Positions 1-12,344 of a stretch of DNA of 64,000 bases are shown one piece after another. Origin of the DNA: Ottelia alismoides (lineage: Eukaryota; Streptophyta; Magnoliopsida; Alismatales; Hydrocharitaceae). Every line of letters begins with the position of its first letter. Within the stretch, counting starts at the first letter, position 1. Location of the stretch: NCBI GenBank assembly GCA_037367405.1, contig JAZKJV010000093.1, forward strand, positions 62,001 through 126,000. The letters run 5' to 3'. The translations under genes were made by a program, and so were the position numbers. The notes below the pieces were generated by a model, which was not told where the DNA came from, did no database searches, and was given only the letters and a program-made list of their open reading frames with translations.

Positions 1-65
1 ATTTTGTTGTTGAATTTTGAGGCTTTTGATTTTTTTTTATTTTTTCAGATCAAGGATTCAAGACC

Positions 66-984
66 ATGGCACATTTCGGTTCAGACTCTGATAGTTCTCG
101 TGGACAGATGGATTTCAATGGTGGAGACATTGGTTGGAAGTATGCCACCGCTCCAGATGGCAACAAAGCGAAATCACAATGCAACTTCTGTGGGAAGAGG
201 TTTGGAGGAGGGGTATTACTAGACTGAAGCATCACCTTGTTGGCAGTAATAAAAATGTTGTCAAGTGCACTCGATGTCCAAAAGACGTGAGGGACTTGGT
301 GAAGGCCAGCATGGAGGGGAAAAAGGAGAAGTATGTGGAGAGGTCCAGATGGGATGAACAGTTCAAGGAGTTCATGTTTGAGAAGGAGTTCAATGTCCTC
401 TCAGATTCAGACGACGAGAATTTTGTCTACTCCGATGACGTTCAGACTGAAACGGAGAGGAGGGCGTACATGAGGGCGACAAAAGAGAACATGAGGAGTG
501 AGTTTGAGAGGAGAGAACTCGTTGGTGCACGCGACGACTTCCCTGGTGCTGGTGGCAGTGGGAGTGGTTCTGGAGGTGCACCAGTCCACCACCCATTAAG
601 AAACACAAGGGGAAGGGACTAGAACCATTCTTGACGAGGAGTGGGTCCATGCAGTACAAGCCAAGCAAGGACCCGAAGCAAAAGACGGTGAAGGGGATGT
701 TCACCAATGCACGAGAGAGAGTGGGCAAGGCCATCGACAAGCTCTTCTTTGGGGAGAGCATCCCATCCTATGTCGTTAGTGGACCTTTCTTACAGCATGT
801 CATTGATGAGATCGCCGCAGCAGGAACGAGAATGAAAGCTCCCACTGCCAAAGAGTTGATGAACAAGTATCTTGCGCAGAAGAAGGAGGAGATGAACGAG
901 TCCATCTCGGATCTGAGTAAGAGATGGCCAGAGTACGGCGTGACGCTGATGTGTGATGGTTGTACAAGCTATACGAGGAAGTAG
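66..984 (+). pseudogene. hAT transposase, 5' part (BED finger and start of DUF659 domain), broken
   Basis: The frame opens at ATG 66. The BED-type zinc finger follows, with GWKYATAPDG, CNFCGK and LKHHLVGSNKNVVKCTRCP (C-x2-C ... H, roughly residues 25-70). These DNA-binding fingers sit at the N-terminus of plant hAT transposases. The frame shifts near 207-211, in the middle of the finger (extra bases between FGGG and ITRLKHH), and again near 580-590, after a glycine/serine linker. It resumes as a lysine-rich stretch ending in the DUF659 signature WPEYGVTLMCDGCTSYTRK. A TAG at 982-984 replaces the serine codon usually found here, and the solo LTR begins 5 bases later. The sequence then continues in register after the insertion. 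Non-functional as read. Confidence 0.85.
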
Positions 985-989
985 ATCAT

Positions 990-3900
990 TGATGAACGCG
1001 GATTACGACGGTCATAAGTTCAACACAAAGCGTGAACTCAGTCGAAGTGTCGACCAATCAAAATCCGCATTTAATCAACAATTAACCCACACTAAGATCA
1101 ATGAATTAGAACTAATGCGGAGTTAAAATTTATTTTTAACTCTACATAAAAGATGTATAGGTGCAAGTATGTAGAGAGTTCGAACACAGGGAACAAGCAG
1201 GGTAGTTCAAGCAAAAATGCTAAAGTGTGTGTGTGATGTGTGGAGTGTCTACACTAAGCAAACAAGCAAATGAATTTTTGTGGGTTTTTAATTTTTAATA
1301 TTTTTTTTTAATTTTTAATTTTGTATTTTGATTTTTGATTTTCTGATTTTTATATTTTATATTTTATATTTTTTTATTTCTTTTTCAATATTGGAAAGTA
1401 AAGACAATATAATAGAAGGCAAGCTAAAATATTTATAAAAAGGTGCAAAAATACTCAAAAATTCAGAAATAAAATGTTTTTGGTCTTTTTAAGATTTTTT
1501 ACTGTTTTTGTGATTTTTGGGAGTTTTTTAAGGTATTTTTGATATTTTTAAATACTGAAATAAGGCAGAACAATGCAAATAAAGCTAGCTGAGAATAAAA
1601 TGAGATTTAAAAATAGCAACCAGTAGCTCAAAATTTTCACACTATTTTTCTAATGAAAAGGACAAAATAAGGGATAAACAGAACCTGAGTTTATAATTTT
1701 TGGAGTTTTCTTTGATTTTCTATATTTTTTTGAAGTTTTTGAGTAATTTTAAATTTTTAGTGTTTTTCTTTTGAGATTTTTAGTGATTTTTGGACTGACA
1801 CTAAAATATGATAAAATAGACACTAGGTGAGTTTTTTGGAATTTTTAGAGGTGTTTTAATATTTTTTTGGTATTTTCTAAGGTAGACAGTACACAAAAAG
1901 GAAGTTTTTGATTTTTAATAAATATAAAAATAAAGTAAAATCAAAAACTAAATTTGTGGCGTTAAAATACAAAGACACAGGAACTTAAATCTAATTTTGT
2001 GGAATTTTTGGTCTTACAATGATATTTTAAACAATTAGAACAAGACTCCCAACATTAAAGAGTCCTGCCAAGGGTATAAAAGCAATTTATAAAACATCCA
2101 GGGGCATTCACGCAATTTTCCACAAAATATTGCACTGAATATTTAATTTCTAGCACTAAAAAGCAATTACAAAAAGCCTGGGCTTCCTAGAAATTTACCC
2201 ACCAGGGCGCGTGACTTGCACGCGCCTGGGAAGGACCAAAATGTAATATAACAAAAACCTGGGGGCCTCCTTGCAAAATATCCAAAAATATTACATGTGC
2301 TGCGAAAGTTTCAGGACTACAATGAAATAAACAAACGAACGAGGGTATCCTTGCAAAATGCCCACCCCCTCACGTGTACAGGTCACGTGAGGTGACGTGG
2401 CGAAGGACCCAAATGCAAATAAATAAAGCCTGGGGGTCTCTTTGCAAATATTACAAAACTTTTACACTACAGACAAAAGTTCAAATACTAAATATTAAAT
2501 ACAAAAATGGCGAGGGTGTAAATGCAAAATACCCTCGCTCGGGCGTTCTGATGACGACGCGTGGCGCGAATCCAACGGCGGGGCGACAGGGTGCGATCCA
2601 GCGGCTGGAAGCGATCCACTTATACACGTGGCGCACGATGAACGGTCGATGACGCTTCGACGATGCACGGTCTGGATTAGATCCTCCTTGGTTGATCGGA
2701 CGGTCGAGGTGAAGGACGATCCAACGGAGGCTGTGCGATCTGGGGGGCGCTCCGGGATCCAACGGCTGGGAGGCCGGTGGAAGAACACGGAGGAGCTCCG
2801 ACTGGGCGAAGCTCCTCGAGCTCCTCTGTCCGGCTCCGGTGGCGTCTAGGCTTCAAAATGGCCGTGAAGCGTCCCCTGGTCCTTCTCTATCGGCTGGTGG
2901 CGGCAAAAAGCCTCGGCGGCGGCCGAGGTGCTCAGGCGAAGGTGGCGGAGCTGGGGAGTCCGGCTACGCTCCGGCGAGCGTCAAAACTCGCCTCCAGGCG
3001 CCTTCAAGTGGACTTTGACCTGCAAAAATAGTCAAAGGGTCCAGGGCAAACTACCTGGACCCTTAGATGGCCGCGAGGGGGTGCGAATCGACAGGTGGAT
3101 GCACGGCCGGAGTTGCGCTCCGGCCAAGGTGCTCGATTGGGCGATATGGATGATGGAACTTCGAGATTTTTTTGGGGTTTTTGATCCTTAAGCTAACAGG
3201 AACGAAATGGAAGAAGGAAATAAGCGGGGGGATGACCTCGATGGCCGGAGCCAGAGGAAAAAGAGTACCTCGACCGGCGACTTCGCGGGAGGTGGTGGAG
3301 ACGCCTCCGACCTCGACGGCCTTGGCTGAAGAGCTCACGTCGGAGCTGTCACCTCCAGGTGGCTCTGGAGCACGGGAGAGGCGCGAGGTGGTGGACCGAA
3401 GGTGTTCAAAATCGACTTCAAAGTTGGGGCTCCATTTTATGCAGTTTGACTAAGTGGCTGAGGAGCCCCAAAGATCAAGGTGCCCTGATCGCCACAGTGA
3501 TCCAAAGTCCAAGGTTTCACTTGGACGCGATTCACCGCATAACGAGGAAGAAAAGATGTGAAGAAATCACCACGAAAAAATGCAAGGCACGGCTGGAAAA
3601 TCTCGACAAAAATGGGTGAAAACCCAGGTCTGACAGGCCACAGGCGGGGGAAGGCAGGCAGTTGACCTAGGGTCAATGCTGACTGCCTCCTGGTTGGTCC
3701 ACGTGGACCAACCAGGAAAAACCCTGCGAAAAAGTTTTATTAATTCTATTTAAAATACTAAATGGCCGAATTAAATAAAAATTATAAAATAAAAAATGTT
3801 TAGAGATTTATGTAGTATTTTATTTTGATTTTTAATTATTTTAAGGAGTTATATTTTTACAAGTTACCTTTTTAACCCTATATAGGTATAATATCTATGT

Positions 3901-4877
3901 ATTTTAGTATTTTATTTTTATTTATGTATCTTTAATTTATTTATTTTTAATTCTTATTTTATAAAATTGTAAAATACTTTTATATGCGTAAATATATTTT
4001 TATTTTATTTTTCTGATGTATTTTGTATATTAAATAAAATATAAAGGTAGTTTATATAGGTATGTATATAGGTAATGTACCAATGTGTTGACTATATACA
4101 AATATTTTTATTTGTATTTTATTTATGTTTTTCTTCTAATTTAAATACACATAATTATTATAAGTAATATTTACAAAATTATAAAAATATAAAATTATAA
4201 AAATAATAAATAAATAATAAATTGAATATTTTAATATGTACAAGTATACAATGAGGGTCCAAAAGTCAACTTTCAAACCGTAGCTCCGCCAAATGCGAAA
4301 CCACCGCCATTGGATAGATTATTTTATTCTATATACAATTAAAGGTGAGTTTGCTACATTTGGAGTTGTCAGTTGTGAGATACGGGTCTGGAAAGTTGGG
4401 ATTTTGGGTTCTTATTCAGACCATATCTTTTTGTTTGTGCATGATTTTTATGTGAAATAAATTTTGTATTTTTTTTCTTTATAAATTTATCTACAACTTT
4501 CATGTACAAAGTTTCTTTATTTGATGAATAAAAAGTGGAACCAAAAATGGGTCCCAAAATGAATAAAGAATGAATAGAATGAATAGGTATTTTGACTGTA
4601 TTTCTGACCTTATCTCCCCCTACTTTATTCCTTGTCGACCTATTCATCAAGATGCCTAGGTCTCGGGGGTTTTGGGTCATAAAATATTTACAATATTTTA
4701 TTCTTTTTCTTTTCTTTATTTATTCTATAATTTTGGCCTTAATTACAGTAATTTATACACTGTTTGGATGCACATGCATGAATGCTAAGATGCTTGATTT
4801 AAGGCTATTTACAGGTATTTGCTAGGGTTTTTGGTGCCAAAATGATAGAATAAAGATGATGAAATGTGGATTCATCA
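990..4877. mobile_element. 3.9-kb solo LTR inserted in the hAT transposase gene
   Basis: The insert starts TGATGAACGCGG and ends GTGGATTCATCA: the canonical TG...CA of an LTR within a 7-bp terminal inverted repeat (TGATGAA/TTCATCA). It is flanked by a perfect 5-bp duplication ATCAT at 985-989 and 4878-4882. Deleting the insert and one duplication rejoins the transposase codons for I-I-N-F at the expected place. No gag-pol, primer-binding site or second LTR is visible, so it is a solo LTR or a coding-free LTR derivative. A length of 3888 bp is unusually long; long LTRs are typical of Ogre/Tat-type Ty3 elements, but the lineage is my inference. Orientation is unknown. Inside, a GC-rich block (about 2520-3500) lies between AT-rich arms. 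Confidence 0.8.
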
Positions 4878-7545
4878 ATCATCAACTTCCTCGTTTACTG
4901 CGATGATAAAAGACCATTTTCCTTAAATCCGTCGATGCATCTGAATAGGTCAAGGACTACAAGTACATGCTGAAGTTGATGAAGGACGTCATTAAGGACA
5001 TTGAGAAAGAGAACATTGTACAGATTGTGACGGACAATGACAACAACTTTAAGAAAACATGTGAAACAATAATGAAGTCCAGCAGCTACGACACTTTTTG
5101 GACACCTTGTGCTGCACATTGCATAGATCTGATTTTGAAGGACTTCGGTAAGAGGAAGCTCGTCGTGAAGGTGATGGAACAAGCACGGAAATCACGACTT
5201 TCATTTACAACCATTCCAAAGTGTTGGCTTTGATGAGGCGGACGTGCAATAGTGAGTTGGTGAGGCCAGGCATCACATGCTTTGCAACCAATTTTATAGC
5301 GTTGCAAAGCCTCAAACAACACAAGGCAGGTTGAAGAACATGTGCTGCCAAGGTGAATGGTTCAAGAACCAGAAGCTCGAACTGAAGGAGGACGGAGAGT
5401 GAAGACAATCATCAATGATCTCCATTTCTGGGATGACGTGACAAGGGATACAAAGATAATGGAACCTGTTATTTCTGCATTGCGTATTGTAGATGGGGAT
5501 AAGAAGCCAACTATGGGAGTCATCTACAAGGCAATGCGTTGCATGAGAGAGAAGGTTAGAGAAGCAGTTGGGAGAAGATTTAAAGCATGGTTGGACATCG
5601 TAGACGAACGATGGTCCAAGATGCTCTCACCTCCTCTTCACAAGGCTGATATGTGTTATTATCTATTAAATATTTTTAATCCATTTTGGTAGGTACTTTA
5701 GAATGATTAAAATTTGAGAATTATTCGTCTCCAGCATATTACTTGAATCAGAAGTACCAATACAAGAACAGTCTTGGTACAAATGCTGATCTTCTAGCAG
5801 CTGTACAAGTTGTGGTGGAGAAGCTCGTCAAGGATGAGAAGGCACAAACCTCGTGCATGAATGAGGTAAGACCGTAAGAATACTAAGAACGATTGTATAA
5901 TGTATAATCTATAATCACATACAATGACTTTAAAATTATTTTGAGGCACAAACCATGTTATGACTTAAAGTTTTGATTAATGTGCAGATTAAATACTTTA
6001 GGGATGTCTTAGGTTCTTTCGATAGAGTAACCGCGGTTAATGGATGCGGCGATACTCTTCTTGGTAAGGACTAAGTCTACTGATTGTGATGTTTAACAAT
6101 TTGACTATTATTGATTTATCTCTTTTGGATTTTCTGCAGCCAAATGGTGGTTACTGTATGGGATGGAAGCTCCCAACCTACGGAAAGTGACAGTGAAAGT
6201 ATTGTCCCAAACAGCATTTGCCGGTGGTTGTGAGAGAAATCGGAGCACATTCAACTTAATCCATTCGAGGAGACAGAACAAGTTGGGAGAACAACGACTC
6301 CACAATCTTGTTTTTGTGCACTACAACTTGAGGTTGAAGATGAAACATGCAAGAGAGGGGCATGACAAAGAGAACTACACAAACCCCATCGATCTTTCAT
6401 ATATTTTCAAGATGCACAACGACGATGCAGATGAAGATGATCTGCAGAGGTGGTTGGATTCCAACGGTACTCCATTGCTCGATCAACCGGGAGGTAGGCC
6501 GAATTAGAATATAAGCCAACAAATAGGAGCAGATGTTGGTGACTACATGACCAGATCTGGGCAAATCACGGACCCTCTTGGAGGGGTGGAGCTTAATGCG
6601 ATTGTAGACGACATTTTTTCTACTGGATCGAAATCCAAATCGAAATCAAAAGATGACAGTGGGAGCGATGATGATGATGGTGGTGGTGGTGGCCGTGGTG
6701 GATCAGGTGATGGGAAGACATATTCAGGGAGGTCAGGGTTTGCAGGGGGTGGTCGTGGACCAGGTGATGATACAAGATTTGAGTCAGGACGAGAATACAT
6801 GGAACGACGTGGAAACATACATGGGCAGTCTGTCCCAAGTCCGAGTCCAGGACCTATGGATTATGATGCATATGGACGACGTGGCCATCATCATACAGAT
6901 AGTTACATGGACAATTTGATATCATCTGTAGGTCTGTTGAGTTGCATGGACATTGACAACCCATTCCGTGGAGGAACACCCACTCCCATGGGCGGATATG
7001 GAACCTCACAAGATGAAAGATCATTTGGTGTCTTCCCTGAATATTTTCCTGCTCCCCCACCTGATCCTCCTCCTCCTCCTCAGGCGTATACTCCTCCATC
7101 TTATGGATATGGTAGAAACAATGGGTATGGAGGATATAACAGCTACAACGGTGAGAACTACCAAGGTTGCCAACCCGAACAGAGCCAGGGCAGCTTCTTT
7201 GGTGGTGACAGTTTCGATTTCTTTCCTGAGTACTACGCTCCTCCTCCAGGTCCTCCTCCTTCGCAGAGATCTTCTCCTATTCAATCGTCGTCATCCCGGG
7301 GATCTCAAGCTAGTACTTCGCAGCCTCGACGTGTACCTCGTGACACCGGATCTAGCAATGCTTATCCTCGACTCAGTATACTCATAGGGATTGATGACCA
7401 TCAATACAAGATGTATATTATGGATTATAAGGTCATGCACTCGTACATGACATGGGAAAACTATTGCAAGTTGATTGAGTCCACAATCCGCTATGAGAGA
7501 CAACAGGGCAGGGAGGCCGATTTAGATCCGTCGCGGAATTCTTGA
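4878..7545 (+). pseudogene. hAT transposase, 3' part (DUF659 remainder, dimerisation domain, P/G-rich tail), broken
   Basis: Codons resume with SIINFLVYCDD, then VQIVTDNDNNFKKTCE and FWTPCAAHCIDLILKDFGK, the conserved hAT core. Stops or frameshifts fall near 4947, 5210 and 5330-5390. Further blocks are NDLHFWDDVTRDTKIMEP (about 5415-5470), YYLNQKYQYKNSLGTNADLL (about 5737-5796) and FRDVLGSFDR. GT-AG introns fit at 5866-5987 and 6064-6139, and a suspiciously short one at about 5690-5736. The hAT dimerisation domain lies at 6140-6390 (KWWLLYGMEAPNLRK, VLSQTAFAGGCERNRSTF, QNKLGEQRLHNLVFVHYNLR). One in-frame TAG at 6505-6507 separates it from a 332-codon tail at 6547-7545 rich in Ser, Gly and PPPPP runs, so the tail was once part of the same protein. 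Confidence 0.85.
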
Positions 7546-10330
7546 TTTTAGGTCATCTCATTTTACAATGTTAAATTGATTAGGATGTTTCTCATTTATT
7601 ATTGTAGCTTGTATATAGATAAATCTTTATGCCAAACAATGATTGTCTCATTATATATTCCAATCGATATGACCGATATGTGCAGTTTAAGAACCATAGT
7701 CCTCATAAATTATCTATGTGTGTTATGAAGTGTATATTTGTAGTATTTCATGTTATAAACTTATAAGAACTTGAATGGAATCCATTTTCAATATTTATAA
7801 TTCAAGAATCAACATTAAGTTATTAACATCGACATGAGTGATATGTGCGATAGCAGCGATATCGATTTGTGCGATATATGGTCTATAAATGGATCGATAT
7901 GTGTGATATAAGTGTGTATTCGTACGCTATTTGTTGTTTTAATATCTTGGATGACCTTAATTTCTGAAAAATACCAAAAAATTAGCTTTTTGAGCCATTT
8001 TCAACATTTCCACTGATATCGTCGATATATCGTCGATATATCCCGATATATCCATTTCCGGACGGACCGAAACGATATCCATATCGATACGGCCTTCCAT
8101 GGTTACACTACCATCTAACAAAAACTTCTGTCGACATCTCTATTAATTATGTTTGGAAAAAGCACCTTTTATAATTGAAACATGTTTAATATAAAGCCAT
8201 GTACACAATGAAACAGAGCGCATTGACATTATTTATGATACAAAACGGTATCCTAAAAGTAACTCAAATAATGTCACTTCACAACATTATTTATAATATA
8301 AAGTTGGAAAGAGGAAAATAATTATATAAACATTACTAAGGCTCATATTTGAAATTTAAAGACATTACCACACTTCTCGAAAATATTACATAGGCTAGGA
8401 TTTAACCAAAAGCATGCATTATGTTTCTCAAATATTAAATAGCAGCAAAATAATTTCTACAAAGATATGCAAATTACCTCAACATCATACAATATATTAA
8501 GAGTCGTCGACTAGACACTGTTCATTACACTGTTAAGTTATTTTTTTATGTACTGCAACATGCCATCCCCTCATATTGCCAGCCTTGGTAATATCAATAT
8601 TGTATGATAACGCATGGGAGAACGTGTGTTCCTTCTTATCTTCCACCTGTCAGCCTTTTATCCTTCACCGACTTATCCCATCTCTTCTGACTTCTCTCCC
8701 TCTCACTTTAAATCTCTCCTAACTTTTCATCTCACGTTCTTTATGTCCCTCTTATGTTGCCGACTATTGGTGATGCTAAATGCAAGTCCATCATAAAGAA
8801 GAGCGGAGGAAGGGATATGTGCCCTCACCGCGGAAACATGGCATGGTTGTATGATGTCGTCGATGTGGTCGAAAGTCTAGATTACGCGAGAAGGACCTTC
8901 TCATTCAGGTCATGGCGGTAATGGGATGTTATTGTACCATTTGCGGTGTGAGTAGAGGCAACAATGTCGTATGTCACGAAATGAGAATGCGATGGCTTGA
9001 TATCATATCGGATAAGGTATTTGCATGCATATTTTTCATGGCCAACCATTATCATATGTTAAATAAAATATCAACACAAACAAGTCTGATGCAGAGATGA
9101 GATTGTCTATATTTTTATCTTCCTTTATGTCATCAACAAGCATTGGATTTGATTCGAAGTAGCGTCCAGACGGATTTTTATATATGAATACAGTTTTTGT
9201 TGGAATTACATTTTCGTAGGTAAGCACAAGGTCCCCAACTGCTTCGACGTAGCTTCTAATGCATTCAGAATGCTTCGATGCATTGCATACAAAATTGCAC
9301 CAGCATCTATTTAGGTGCGACAACATCTGTTTGGGCGTCTCAATGCAAGTGCGGCGACATCTGTTACACCTCTGCCATCTGCTTCATTAACTTAACATGC
9401 GATGTGCTGCGGGTTGCTTAAACTTTGATTCATGGACGTGTATCCATGTTGAACAAAAAAACTATGTGAGTTTAAAGGCATGTAGAAAGGTAAAATCACA
9501 CATCGTAGTTTTGTCGTCTCTTTTCCCAAGCGAAGGACATTCAGCACATATGTTTTTATTATCTCTCAGTGCAAAAGAAGCTCCATTCTCACTATCCAAA
9601 AATAAACACTTCATCAATTTTAAGGGTGATAATATTAGTCTTTGTTTATCCAAAGATCGAACTCTACCTTATTAGGAGATTATGGCAATCGGTCTATTAT
9701 TTAACGTGGTTTATTAGGTTTTAGAATGCAAAGATTTTTATGCCCGTGGACTTCCATTTAACATTGATCTTTTTTGGTTCACATGCTTCATTTTTAATTA
9801 TACTTCAGGCAGTTAGTTTCATCCAAACTCTTCTGGATCTTTTTATACGAAGATGTGATATAATACGTACCGTAGAAAATGTATACGGGGTTTGTCTCGA
9901 ATCCCGGCATTATAGTAAGATCTAATATCGGTAGCTACGGATGTGGGTAAGTACATGTCCACAATAAAATTGTAACATTAGTTGATATTATATAATTATA
10001 AAAGTTGTAACATTAGCTAAAATTTTATAAATATAAACAAGTTCACTTGTATTCCAATACAAATATTTTGAAGCATCATAGGCAGTGAATAGAATAATTT
10101 AAAAAAATATAACATAAATTTTCCATTAATAATTGAGTTTAATAGAGAAATAATTACTATGTGATTTTATGGTAGAATTTAAGTCATTTCAAGACGCGTC
10201 TCAAGGGCATCCTGATAAACATTGTGATTTTAATAATAATATTTTAAGAATGTATAAATAGCTTCCGACTTTTTATCTATTATATATTTCTCATAGCAAA
10301 GCACAGGTTTGGCACTAGTTATAGTAATCG
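7546..10330. other. Non-coding: hAT 3' end, then gene-poor sequence
   Basis: 7546-8110 is AT-rich with many GATAT/ATATC words and looks like the subterminal part of the hAT element. From 8110 to 10330 I see no convincing gene; the open frames are short, lack introns or homology that I recognise, and sit in sequence of about 65-70 percent AT. 8250-8490 is one copy of a dispersed repeat seen again at 10690-10935. Confidence 0.5.
8250..8490 (+). repeat. Dispersed repeat, copy 1
   Basis: About 240 bp that matches 10690-10935 in the same orientation with many substitutions and small gaps. Shared words include AAAATAATTATATAAA, ACATAGGCT and the ACCTCA near the end. It is probably a fragment of an old non-autonomous element; no ends are identifiable. 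Confidence 0.6.
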
Positions 10331-10339
10331 AAAAACAAT

Positions 10340-11200
10340 TATGCATGACTTCTAACTAACATTTATTATCATCTTTGCCTCCGACCTGCAAAGGGACTCT
10401 TCCATAATGAGTCTTAACTTTTAATTAAAACTATATATCCAAGGGTAGTTATCATCATTGCCTCATTTATATAATTTATCATTAGAAAGTAACCTCTCAC
10501 CTTAAAATTTGAAATTCGAATAGGTAAACAATTGGAGGAATACTAATGGAACTATTTCTTTTAAGATAATAATATTTATTTTTTAAAAATATCTGTAAAG
10601 TCCTACACCAATCGTTGTAATTGATTTTTTAAAAAGAGAGGAAAATAGTTATTTTAACATTACATATTCTCAAATCATAGACTAATAGTCTGTCAAAAGT
10701 AATTCAAATAACCCCATCTTACAACATCATCTGCAATTTAAAGTTGAAAAGATAAAAATAATTATATAAATATTACATAGGCTCAGATTTTGAATTTAAG
10801 GGCATAACCATCATTCTTGGAAGTTATTGCAGATGCATAGATTTAATAAGGATCATGCATAATATTTCTCTGATATCAAATAACTGCAAAAAGATTTCTA
10901 GAAAGAAATGAAAACTACCTCACCATTTTAGTAGATGGAGAACAATTATGCATGACTTGTAAACAACATTTATCATCATCATCACTACTTGCATGCGAAC
11001 AAGTAGTTTATGCATAACTTCTAAACAACATATTTATCATCATCATTGTCGCTTGCCTGCAAATAGATAGTTAATCTTCCACAGTGAGTCTTAACTTTTT
11101 AAGTATTATATCCAAAAGGAAGTTATTATCATTGACTCTATTAAATAATTTCTCATTACAAAGTAATTTTTCACCTAAAAAAATGAAATTCAAATCACAA
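10340..11200 (+). repeat. Diverged direct duplication, period about 0.65 kb
   Basis: 10345-10530 and 10945-11195 are diverged direct copies. Shared segments include GCATGACTT...AACA, GAGTCTTAACTTTT, AGTTAT(T/C)ATCATTG and AAATTTGAAATTC-like words in the same order. The second dispersed repeat copy (10690-10935) lies between them. No coding potential is seen. Confidence 0.55.
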
Positions 11201-12120
11201 GAAACTACTCTATCCATAACAAAAAATGAAAATAATAATAATAAAGAAAAGAAAGCAACATTGGAGAAAATACTAAATTTACAACCAATGCAACTTTACC
11301 ACATGCAACTGCTCGTCTCCGTGACGTAAACATACAGTAGGGAAGTAAAAAAAAGGCCACAACCTTATGTTAAATTTATAGACTATCATGGATGGAACAC
11401 AAGCTATTTCTTATATATATATATATATAATAGGAAATCAAAGTAAAAAAAGGATAAAAAAATCTATACAGTGAATTTTTTCATACTCCTGAATCTCCTT
11501 TAAGGACACAAAATGTTGCCAACTGTATTTTTTTATTCAGTTGTAACAAAAACCACAAATTTTTTTCTAACATCCAATCTCGGCTCCAAAACCCAGACAT
11601 TGCAAATAAGAATATAACATGTAACATGGGAATACCAATGAAAATGCAAAACATGCATGACATTGAAACTATAAGAACACATGTCGCGGACTGCAATTTA
11701 TATTTTAGTTGTAACAGAATACCACTAAGACCTTTTTTACACCGTTACTAAGTATCAAAATTCACACATAGCATAGAAACAAAAAATGCAACATCAGTGC
11801 AGTGAAATCCAAAATAGTATTCTCATAATGATCACATAATAAAGTGATAAAGCTACTCAAATCCTTCACCGAAGTGCAGATGACATGCACTCTTCGTGGC
11901 AACCAAAGCGAAGCAAATCAACACATCCACTTTCATCTGAACGAAAAAAATCCGTTGCACATCGATTACAAAACAACATGTAAAAATAAGAGGCATGTTA
12001 GGACATACATAAGATCTCTAGTGCGATGGAAAATGACCTACTACAGAAAAACATCCTAAAGATAGATCCAAATAAAAATTTTATTCTTGTGGTATGAGAG
12101 AACTTCGAGAGTGGATATCA
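11200..12120. other. No gene recognised
   Basis: AT-rich sequence with a short (TA)n tract at about 11417-11430. Open frames are short and resemble nothing I know. I see no element ends. Confidence 0.4.
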
Positions 12121-12222
12121 ACATGTGACAACCACCAAGATGCGAGAGAGTGAAGAAATGGAACGAGAGGAATCGACTGAGAGTAGTGAAGAGCGGAGAG
12201 GACTATCTAGCACATGCTAGAA

Positions 12223-12338
12223 ATGTGCTAGATCTTCCATCTCCTTTATGCTCGATAATCGTTTGGGAGAGGACAACCACCAAGATGCTAGAAATGGAAC
12301 GATTATCGAGCATAAAGGAGATGGAAGATCTAGCACAT
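12223..12338. repeat. Perfect 41-bp inverted repeat (hairpin)
   Basis: The arms at 12223-12263 and 12298-12338 are exact reverse complements over 41 bp, separated by 34 bp. The left arm begins ATGTGCTAGATCTTCC and ends GCTCGATAATCGTT. A smaller palindrome (ATCTAGCACAT / ATGTGCTAGAT) overlaps the outer side of the left arm near 12205-12233, so a third partial copy of the arm end exists. The phrase GACAACCACCAAGATGC occurs at about 12127 and again in the loop (about 12272). An RNA of either strand would fold into a long perfect stem. Confidence 0.9.
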
Positions 12339-12344
12339 GCAATA

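Larger units (their letters stand above)
1..8110 (+). mobile_element. Decayed hAT-superfamily DNA transposon (left end outside window)
   Basis: The whole segment is explained by one hAT element: BED zinc finger, DUF659-type core, hAT C-terminal dimerisation domain, and then an AT-rich 3' subterminal stretch (7820-8095) full of short CGATAT/ATATCG motifs, as in other plant hAT ends. The reading frame carries several frameshifts and stops and is split by a solo LTR. The left terminal repeat lies before base 1 and I could not pin the right terminus, so the 3' limit is approximate. At 40-55 a pyrimidine tract ending in cag precedes the first ATG and resembles a splice acceptor of a 5' UTR intron. 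Confidence 0.75.

Noticed and set aside
2374..3619. Cluster of overlapping open frames on both strands in the GC-rich block
   Set aside because: They lie inside the solo LTR, have no recognisable domain, and arise from low stop-codon frequency in GC-rich DNA.
9036..9326. 96-codon minus-strand frame
   Set aside because: No recognised motif, no conserved context, AT-rich surroundings.
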